Assembly: GCA_030425145.1 (NCBI GenBank)
Contig: JAUHVK010000037.1
Location: forward strand, 1-37,896
DNA from: Alphaproteobacteria bacterium
GTDB taxonomy: Bacteria > Pseudomonadota > Alphaproteobacteria > Rhodobacterales > Rhodobacteraceae
Direction: 5' to 3'
DNA length: 37,896 nt
Shown here: positions 32,091 through 37,896 of the stretch, piece after piece
How the letters are laid out: each line of letters opens with the position of its first letter
Numbering within the stretch: the stretch's first letter is position 1
The notes under the pieces: model-generated
The model's input: the letters and a program-made list of their open reading frames with translations, nothing else
Told to the model about the DNA's origin: nothing
Databases searched by the model: none
Translations under genes and position numbers: made by a program

Positions 32091-32297
32091 ATGTCAGACC
32101 TGTTCAAACACCGAGCCGCAGCGAAGGCCCGCGCCCGCGAAAGGGACGAGGAGCGCCTGCGTCGGGGCGAAATCACCCCATCCCAGCTCCAGCAGGAAAA
32201 CCTCGTGTTCCGGGGGTTCAAGAAGCGCGTGATCGGTCTACCGGCGAAATACATGCGGAAAATCAAGCAGCGCTCGGAGGACAAGGGTGACACATAG
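32091..32297 (+). CDS. small charged protein, paralogue of the one at 24909 (68 aa)
   Basis: The 68-residue protein starts at ATG 32091 with GGAGACCACC directly upstream, a good ribosome-binding site. It is dominated by Arg, Lys and Glu and predicted helical. Its centre RERDEERLRRGEITPSQLQQ plus ENLVFRGFKK aligns without gaps to the 83-residue protein encoded about 7 kb away. Ends differ: here the start is MSDLFKHRAAAKARA and the tail is AKYMRKIKQRSEDKGDT. Similar short proteins may occur elsewhere in Rhodobacteraceae, but no function is known to me. Conservation of two diverged copies beside the same transposition genes argues that it is a real protein. Confidence 0.72.
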   Translation: MSDLFKHRAAAKARARERDEERLRRGEITPSQLQQENLVFRGFKKRVIGLPAKYMRKIKQRSEDKGDT

Positions 32298-32489
32298 CGT
32301 TCGCCACCTGGCAAAAGATTCCCACTACAAACTTTGGGTCCATCACCGACATTAATGTAGTATTGGCACGCGAGGATGGCCGTTCAGATGAGCCGAGCCA
32401 CGCAGCGCAACACTGGACGGACCCCACCGGGGCGCTCACCTCGTGATTTAGGTGCAGGACGTTGATCTGGCAGGGAAAATAAGGTGGCG

Positions 32490-33374
32490 TTAGAAAAGCC
32501 TAGACCATTCGAAAAGATCGTATTCCATGCGGTATACATTTTCGCATTGGAGGAGTACTGCTTCTTCCGATACTTGCTTTTCATCACAAATAGCGACGTA
32601 GAAACCGCTCGCTTCGCCAGCGATTCCCGCGAATGCATATCTGAACCAACCGACGGACGCCCGAAACCGGCCAACTTGTTCGGCAACATACTCATGAAGG
32701 GTCTGAGCCGCCAAAGGGTATTCCCCGCCGACGAATGAATGAACTTGAAGTGTAGTTGAGCCAATGAGTTTGCGGCTACCTGCCGCGACAACGGGAATTG
32801 ATATTGCATAGTTGAACCGGATAGAAACATCCGCACGATTACCGTCTTTGAACTCAACGTTCTCGGTCACATCAATTGGTGTCGGGAGTTGAAATGGCTC
32901 TCCGATAATCATGGACGTGCCGGGAAGCAGTTTGTCTATACTAAAGTGGACGTTGAACGACCCGTTGCCTGGATCAACCGATCTGGTCACTCGAGCCGGG
33001 ATCCGGGAATCATTGATAAAGAGATCACCGATGTCACTGCTCGTTCCCGGGCTGCTACCTTCGACCTCAAAAAAATTCATGCTGATCGACACGGCTTCTT
33101 CACTGGTCTCACCAACATTGGTTACGCCAAGCGGCAATTCCGCTAGCAGAATTTCTTTTTCAAAGTGGTCAGGTTTGACAGAGAAAAATACATCGGCAGC
33201 CTCCCCCACAAGCCGCTGATCTGAAATGGTCAGAACTAGATTGCTTTGATCATAGGGAGGTCTATTTTTCCAAAGGACTACGGGAAGATACATCGAGACC
33301 ACTGCAACCAGCAATGCTATTACGCCAACAATAAAGCCCCAGAAGCCTATCTGCTTTTCCGAAAGCGGCAACAA
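32490..33374 (-). CDS. membrane-anchored protein of unknown function (294 aa)
   Basis: No family was recognised. The start is probably TTG 33374, preceded by AAGGA at 5 bases; a second TTG follows immediately. Residues 9-32 (IGFWGFIVGVIALLVAVVSM) form one membrane segment, leaving a large domain of about 260 residues. That domain is rich in beta strands and acidic/polar residues (LVLTISDQRLVGEAADVFFS, PGTSMIIGEPFQLPTPIDVT), likely outside the cytoplasm. The C-terminus contains a single Cys pair (CDEKQVSEEAVLLQCEN). The composition differs from neighbours, with fewer Ala and Arg, which suggests acquisition by transfer. It stands alone and faces the small gene at 32091. Confidence 0.65.
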   Translation of the reverse strand: MLPLSEKQIGFWGFIVGVIALLVAVVSMYLPVVLWKNRPPYDQSNLVLTISDQRLVGEAADVFFSVKPDHFEKEILLAELPLGVTNVGETSEEAVSISMNFFEVEGSSPGTSSDIGDLFINDSRIPARVTRSVDPGNGSFNVHFSIDKLLPGTSMIIGEPFQLPTPIDVTENVEFKDGNRADVSIRFNYAISIPVVAAGSRKLIGSTTLQVHSFVGGEYPLAAQTLHEYVAEQVGRFRASVGWFRYAFAGIAGEASGFYVAICDEKQVSEEAVLLQCENVYRMEYDLFEWSRLF

Positions 33375-33899
33375 CCCAATCCTTCAATTGTCCCTAGAAC
33401 CTTTTGGCGATCTTGACAGAGCTAAGGAACTTGAGCAACGCAGATGGCCTTCGTAGAATTTGGCTAAGATATTTCCGGGTGTGGGACCGGGTTTCCACGT
33501 AAGCGGCAGAGGGTTCCAAAAGGTGCCGGTATGTATATGCGACTTGGTCAGTCATGTTCTACTCCCGTTCCTGTCGAAAATAGCGCTCACGACTGCCTCA
33601 GAAAACCGTGCCCCAACCCAGTATGACTTCGTCGTTGGAGGCGCGATAGCTCAGGAATAGTTGCCAAGCGGGTTCCGCCACGTTCAAACGCGTTGCGCAC
33701 TGGCTTTCCCTCAACAGAACGTTCTGACGCCGAATGTCATGGCCATCCCATGTGCTCGACATCTTTGATTTTCGCCGCCAATCGGTTGTTTTGGGTTAAT
33801 GGCGTGGCAGCCCACTGATAACGTCCCGATCTGCTTGTCGGGAACAGTAAAAAACCTAAGCTGACCATCAGGAGCAACCAATCCCAATGGAGACCTTTA
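33375..33899. other. 525-base stretch without a gene
   Basis: Divergent promoters for the unknown membrane protein and the amidase should lie here. Short ORFs lack ribosome-binding sites. GTCCCGATCTGCTTGTCGGGAAC near 33826 contains a CCCGA/TCGGG dyad that may be regulatory. Confidence 0.45.
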
Positions 33900-35216
33900 A
33901 TGCCTGATGGAAGCAGTACGCCGTCCCGGCGTAGTATCGTCGTTTCGGAATTTACCAATTCTGTTCTTGATCCCAACGCGCCGATGCTCGGCCCGATCGA
34001 GAACGGCGGAACGATCATCGCCAATACGGCACCGGGATGCTGGGGCCCGATGATCACGCCGCGCCTTCGCGGTGGACATGAAGTGACAACACCCGTGTTC
34101 GTACAAGGAGCTGAGGTGGGCGATGCTGTGGCAATCCGCATTCGCGACATCACTGTGACCTCTATCGCGACGGCGTCCGGCCACGACAGCTCGCCTGAGG
34201 GATTCTGCCTTGGCGATCCCTATGTCGCCGCGCGCTGCCCGGTCTGTGATACCGTCTGGCCAGAAACCCATGTCGAAGGCATCGGACAAGATGCGGTGAA
34301 ATGCGATGCCTGCGGCAATGCCGTCAAACCCTTCGAGATCGTGCATGGCTACACCGTCACCTTTGACGAGACCCGCAGTGTCGGCTTGACCCTCCCCCAC
34401 GCCGCTGCCGAGACGATCGCCAAGGACGCCAACCATTACGCCGCCCTGCCCGATGGCAGCCGCCAGCATTCGATCCTGACCTATGCTCCATCCGATATGC
34501 CTGGCACGCTGGTGAGGATGCGCCCTTTCATGGGGCAATTGGGCACCTGCCCGTCCATGGCCATGCCCGACAGCCACAATGCTGGCGATTTCGGGGCTTT
34601 CCTTGTCGGCGCACCGCACGACTACGCCATCACAGAAGACCAACTGGTTGAGCATAAGACTGATGGCCACATGGATATTGACGCAGTCCGTGCCGGTGCG
34701 ATTATTGTCTGCCCGGTCAAGGTGCCGGGTGCCGGTGTATACATGGGCGACATGCATGCAGGTCAGGGCGATGGCGAAATCGCTGGCCACACGATGGATG
34801 TATCGGGCAGCGTCACGTTGCAAGTCGAGGTGGTGAAGACGTATCCCATCGATGGCCCAGTCTTGTTCCCACTCGAAGAAGACCTGCCGCCACTTGCCAA
34901 GCCATTCACCGAGGCGGAAAAGGCCAAGGGCCAGAAACTTGCTACCAAATGGGGCGTGTCCGAGATCGACGCATTGGCACCAATTTCCGTGATCGGAACA
35001 GCCGCCAACCTGAACGCCGCCATCGACAACGGCCTTGCTCGGGCAGCGGCACTGCTGGACATGACAATTGCCGAAGTTCGCAACCGCGCCACAGTCAACG
35101 GCGCCATTGAGATCGGCCGCGCACCGGGCGTGATACAGGTCACGTTTCTGGCCCCACTGGCCAAGCTCGACGCAGTTGGCCTAGGCGATTACGCCCGCGA
35201 ACAATATGGTCTCTGA
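33900..35216 (+). CDS. acetamidase/formamidase family protein with zinc-ribbon-like insert
   Basis: The 438-residue protein belongs to the FmdA/AmdA family, which hydrolyses formamide, acetamide or related short amides to acid and ammonia. Typical stretches are GPIENGGTIIANTAPGCWGP, RGGHEVTTPVFVQGAEVGDA, the central FGAFLVGAPHDY, VPGAGVYMGDMHAGQGDGEI (metal/active-site region with Asp-His) and VSGSVTLQVEVVKT. Unusually, residues 113-138 carry CPVC...CDAC, a CxxC-x18-CxxC pair resembling a zinc ribbon. The ATG has GGAG 12 bases upstream. It is monocistronic and ends in a hairpin. The amide substrate is not deducible from sequence. Confidence 0.87.
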   Translation: MPDGSSTPSRRSIVVSEFTNSVLDPNAPMLGPIENGGTIIANTAPGCWGPMITPRLRGGHEVTTPVFVQGAEVGDAVAIRIRDITVTSIATASGHDSSPEGFCLGDPYVAARCPVCDTVWPETHVEGIGQDAVKCDACGNAVKPFEIVHGYTVTFDETRSVGLTLPHAAAETIAKDANHYAALPDGSRQHSILTYAPSDMPGTLVRMRPFMGQLGTCPSMAMPDSHNAGDFGAFLVGAPHDYAITEDQLVEHKTDGHMDIDAVRAGAIIVCPVKVPGAGVYMGDMHAGQGDGEIAGHTMDVSGSVTLQVEVVKTYPIDGPVLFPLEEDLPPLAKPFTEAEKAKGQKLATKWGVSEIDALAPISVIGTAANLNAAIDNGLARAAALLDMTIAEVRNRATVNGAIEIGRAPGVIQVTFLAPLAKLDAVGLGDYAREQYGL

Positions 35217-35230
35217 GGAGTGAACGTTCT

Positions 35231-35258
35231 GCCGCGGGAACTTGTCACTTCCCGCGGC
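35231..35258 (+). terminator. hairpin after the amidase gene, T-run replaced by IS remnant
   Basis: GCCGCGGGAA and TTCCCGCGGC pair perfectly over 10 bases with an 8-base loop, 14 bases after the stop. No T-run follows; the truncated IS630-like transposase frame begins directly at the hairpin's edge, so the tail of the terminator was probably lost at the junction. Confidence 0.65.
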
Positions 35259-36132
35259 TCATCGGGTTCAGGTGGGGGCAATAGGGCGGCAGCTGGATCA
35301 GTCGTATGCGGCAGTCTGGTCGTTTGAGAAATTCGCGAACGTCTGCCCCCTTATGGTAAGCCGCATTATCCCAGATGACATAGATGATCCGCGAGAGAGG
35401 ATTGCGCGCCTCAATCTTGGCGAGAAGCTGCGCTGCACTCACCCCGTCTACGGTGGTCGGCTCGACAAAGGGCGCGTCAAAATTCTCAAGATTGAGCGCA
35501 CCATGGATGTACACGCGCCCACGCCCTGCGGTCGTTGTTACGGCGGGGTTTGATCCTGCCTTTACCCAACCGTAGCTGGGTTTTGTCTGGTATTCAGGAT
35601 GCACTGCGTCGGCGAAATAGACGGCTTCATCTGCACCCAATTCGTTCAGCAGCCGCTCGTACAAAGCAATGAATTCAGCTTGCTTCTCTTCAGATGCAAC
35701 GCGTAGCAGCCCTTTCGGCTTTCGATACTCATAGCCAAGTCGGGCCAAAAGCTTGATGCAGCCCGAGTGGGATTAGTCCACGCCATACTGTACCGCGATA
35801 TGCGCCCTGATCTCGACAGTCGATCGACAGAAGCGTTCGTCCAGCCTGGCGCAAAGCTCTGTCTCTTGAGCCGGCGTCATGCGGGACTGACCGCCCTTCC
35901 AGCTGTCGGTAGAAAGCGCATCCCAGCCACCCTCTCGGTACGTCTTGTACCAGCCTCGAATGGTATCATCGTCTAGGTAGAGAAACTCCGCGATGGCCTG
36001 ACAGGACTTCCCATCATCCAGAAGCAAAATCGCATTCGCACGACGCGCAATACCGTGATCTTCGCGCTGGCTACGCACGCAAACCTCAAGTTCACGTCGC
36101 TCTGCAGAAGAAAGATAACCGGGACGGATCAT
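35259..36132 (-). pseudogene. IS630-family transposase remnant
   Basis: A single degraded transposase gene is spread over two open frames in the same reading frame. The N-terminal part (ATG 36132, 119 residues) has the helix-turn-helix (SCQAIAEFLYLDDDTIRGWY). An in-frame TAA at 35773-35775 sits where related proteins read VDYSHSGC; after it the frame continues SHSGCIKLLARLGYEYRKPK. The catalytic domain keeps the first Asp (VYFADAVHP) and the second (YVIWDNAAYH). The third motif LNPIERLW is cut to LNPM at the junction with the amidase hairpin, losing the catalytic Glu. It is therefore dead twice over. No complete inverted repeats were identified. Confidence 0.87.
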
Positions 36133-36140
36133 GCACTTAA

Positions 36141-36563
36141 CTCAGTCGATGCCCGCTTGGACGTCAACCCTTCAAATCTCGGGTATTCAGTGACTCCAAG
36201 TATAAAAGACATATTTTCTTAAGCATTGCGCCCGGTGTTCCAGCGTTTCTGTCTCTTAACCCAGACACGACCATATCGGTTTTAGTACAAGTACCGTCAC
36301 GTTTACCGTTCGGATTAGGAAAGCCTAAAATTGTATCGGTCGGTAAGTTAAATGAAGAGGCCACTGAAAAACTGCGCTCCGCCGTCGAGCAAAACGCAAA
36401 CCTCCGAGTGCGCATTATTGAAGTTGAGCCTGCCCACCTTAGCGCAACAGGCACTACCTCAGTATACGTATCGGTTTGGGGAAATCCTGATGAAAAAGTT
36501 TGCGAAAAAAACATGCCAAAAATATTCACGCGTAGCAAAATTAATGATCCGTTGTCTTTTTAA
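36141..36563 (+). pseudogene. 5'-truncated ORF of unknown function next to the IS630 remnant
   Basis: The plus-strand frame from 36141 to the TAA at 36561-36563 is open for 140 codons but has no ATG, GTG or TTG near its beginning. From about codon 17 it reads like real protein: YKRHIFLSIAPGVPAFLSLN, PDTTISVLVQVPSRLPFGLG, KLNEEATEKLRSAVEQNANL, RVRIIEVEPAHLSATGTTSV. The composition is AT-rich and unlike the neighbouring genes. Most likely the IS630-type insertion removed the promoter and the 5' end of a foreign gene. The family is not recognised. A minus-strand ORF over the same bases was rejected as a shadow. Confidence 0.5.
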
Positions 36564-36622
36564 AGAAACAACAAAGCCTACTACAAAAATTCGCTTAGAT
36601 TAAGTAGACGTTCCTCATCAGA

Positions 36623-36703
36623 TTAAGGAATAAGGGTGTAGATCAAGGCCAAGAAAAGCGTCATGTAGAGCAGCAGCATTCCTAAAATCAACACCTTACT
36701 CAT
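36623..36703 (-). CDS. 26-residue hydrophobic peptide (putative small membrane protein)
   Basis: ATG 36703 opens a 26-codon frame, MSKVLILGMLLLYMTLFLAL then IYTLIP, that is one continuous transmembrane helix with a charged Lys near the N-terminus. GGAG lies about 9-10 bases upstream. Its size and shape match small inner-membrane proteins that modulate larger complexes, or type-I toxin peptides. It lies in an AT-rich stretch of unknown genes. Coding status is inferred from the helix and ribosome-binding site only. Confidence 0.4.
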   Translation of the reverse strand: MSKVLILGMLLLYMTLFLALIYTLIP

Positions 36704-36907
36704 CCATCTCAGCTCCAAGTATAGATTATTCAATACCCATTTCCCCCCAAACACATCTTTGGAGGCTAGATTTCGAGATCTAGCAAAAAGGCACGCTTAT
36801 ACAAGATAAACCTTATTCCCTAGCACACACCATGCCGCCTATAAGTCGTTAGCGCATCGGAATTTATCCGTACGTAACTAAACATCTGAAACGTGGCCAC
36901 GAGAATT

Positions 36908-37537
36908 CTAGCGCGAATCTCCTACAATCTTAACAATTCTCATGTTCGTGACAGAATTTGCCATCATGCTGGCGATACGTGAGGCTTCCTGCACCCGAAG
37001 GTTTGCAACCGACACAAGCTGTTCAGCTTTCTCAGATGCCGAGTTGCTGAAATCAAAAACCTCATTTGACTGATGTTTCGCTTGATTTGCTAAAACATCC
37101 GCCATAGTATTCGAGTCCATATCAAACATGCAACATCCACTTTTGTTTATGGATAGGTCTGACGTGCGAGGCCATTTATTTTTTCCCATGGGTGGAGGGC
37201 TAGGGTGAAAATCCAGTTGGAGCGCTCCTGCTTCTGGTAATACGCTCGGGCGACCAGGCTTCTCAACGATATCAAATTCGCCAACCTGAGTAGAGTCATA
37301 AAATCTCAACCGAGGAGCAATCTTTGACGGTATTAGTGGATCCAATCGATGAGGTGCTTCAACATAATTTGAGCTTGAGGACAACTGATCTGCTAGAGCG
37401 CCTAGAATGGAAATTTCCGCTTGAGCATGTAACTTAGAACCCCACATGAATAGCAACATGGTCACGAATAAAGCAGCGTGTTTGACTTTAAAGTCAGGAG
37501 TACTGCAAGTCAAAAATATTACCTTGATTCTGTCCAT
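36908..37537 (-). CDS. secreted or anchored protein of unknown function (209 aa)
   Basis: The start is probably ATG 37537; the frame is open to a TTG at 37561. No family was recognised. Residues of about 20-40 (HAALFVTMLLFMWGSKLHAQ) form a hydrophobic signal segment with an AQA-like cleavage site, preceded by an unusually long, basic N-region with two Cys. The mature part is polar, with Pro-rich HPSPPPMGKNKWPR, a Cys-Cys pair in KSGCCMFDMDSN and a helical C-terminus rich in Ser, Asn and Val (ANLRVQEASRIASMMANSVT). Codon and base use are AT-rich compared with the rest of the window, suggesting recent transfer. Confidence 0.55.
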   Translation of the reverse strand: MDRIKVIFLTCSTPDFKVKHAALFVTMLLFMWGSKLHAQAEISILGALADQLSSSSNYVEAPHRLDPLIPSKIAPRLRFYDSTQVGEFDIVEKPGRPSVLPEAGALQLDFHPSPPPMGKNKWPRTSDLSINKSGCCMFDMDSNTMADVLANQAKHQSNEVFDFSNSASEKAEQLVSVANLRVQEASRIASMMANSVTNMRIVKIVGDSR

Positions 37538-37896
37538 CTTTCGGATCCCGCCAATTGACAATCAACTTGCAGTAACGATAGACTTTTTTTCGCGACCTCG
37601 ATAGAAAAAATTTTAAGAAAATTTAACTTCTTGCATCACGGTTTATCCCCAAGTGCGAAAAAGTTTCTAATCAAGCTCATTAGAGCGGGTGAAGCTGAAT
37701 TCGCGCAACACACCTGACCTACCTAGAGTTCTGTGAGAGCGATTCTTGGCTACGATGTATAAAAGAGCACATCCCACATTTCCCAAGTAAGGCGCTGATT
37801 TCGCTGTCCTGACCATTATATTTCCTATATAAAACATGGTGTTGAAGGCTGCGAGGGGCGCGTTTTATGGATCACCCAGAGGGTGCGGGCTTGCAA
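37538..37896. other. AT-rich non-coding end of the window
   Basis: Upstream region of the unknown secreted protein. It has long A/T runs (for example GAAAAAATTTTAAGAAAATT near 37604) that may contain its promoter. Near the right edge two plus-strand frames open with ATG (37837 and 37867), but too few codons are visible to judge. Confidence 0.4.

Noticed and set aside
33897-34823. 308-codon minus-strand frame opposite the amidase
   Set aside because: Antisense shadow with His/Arg/Gly bias and no motif.
36164-36538. 124-codon minus-strand ORF in the AT-rich end
   Set aside because: The plus-strand frame over the same bases has the more protein-like pattern; this one is poor in hydrophobic periodicity and lacks a ribosome-binding site.
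37837-37896. Start of a plus-strand gene at the right edge
   Set aside because: Only about 10-20 codons are visible, two frames compete and no motif can be judged.

Overview
The window looks like a chromosomal segment of an alphaproteobacterium of the Rhodobacteraceae (Roseobacter group). This rests on the high-GC coding regions, the many small LysR-controlled catabolic clusters, the glycine-betaine-type ABC transporter with its linked oxidoreductases, and insertion sequences of types common in that family. No rRNA, tRNA or CRISPR array was recognised. All family assignments come from reading motifs, not from database searches.

Layout. (1) 1-2042: the start of an ABC substrate-binding protein (truncated by the window edge), a poorly coding stretch, a small unknown ORF and an endonuclease/exonuclease/phosphatase-fold protein. 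(2) 2355-12470: a LysR regulator divergent from a tight eight-gene operon. The operon encodes an Ldh-type dehydrogenase, an aldehyde dehydrogenase, an M19-type dipeptidase homologue, a 558-aa unknown, a DUF3726-like protein, and a complete betaine-type ABC importer. Most catabolic genes overlap by 4 bases, so they probably import and oxidise one quaternary-amine or amino-acid-derived substrate. (3) 12895-14653: a small ORF with a terminator, then a complete IS3-family element whose transposase is broken by an amber codon. The IS abuts the first 38 codons of an isochorismatase-family gene whose remainder is gone. (4) 14683-24555: three small catabolic clusters, each with a divergent LysR gene: pirin (plus the broken isochorismatase); PNPOx-like/alpha-beta hydrolase/PhzF; and a frameshifted 2OG-Fe(II) oxygenase/isochorismatase/3-hydroxyisobutyrate-dehydrogenase-like set.

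(5) 24909-32297: the most unusual part. A Tn7-like transposition operon tnsA-tnsB-tnsC (minus strand, 4-base overlaps, own terminator) is followed by a Lon-like AAA+ ATPase that lacks a protease domain. No TniQ/TnsD target selector is visible. Two clearly related small charged proteins lie on either side (24909-25160 and 32091-32297). Two non-coding signals frame the operon: a strongly folding segment ending in a plus-strand intrinsic terminator just upstream of tnsA (31276-31383), and a repeat-rich non-coding segment between two minus-strand terminators just downstream of tnsC (about 27000-27300). An orphan CcdA-like antitoxin lies beside it.

(6) 32490-37896: a membrane-anchored unknown protein, an acetamidase/formamidase with a four-cysteine zinc-ribbon-like insert, a dead IS630-family remnant, and then an AT-rich stretch. 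The AT-rich stretch holds a headless ORF, a 26-residue hydrophobic peptide gene and a secreted unknown protein.

The segment is thus a mosaic of regulator-plus-catabolic-operon modules interrupted by mobile elements and decaying genes.
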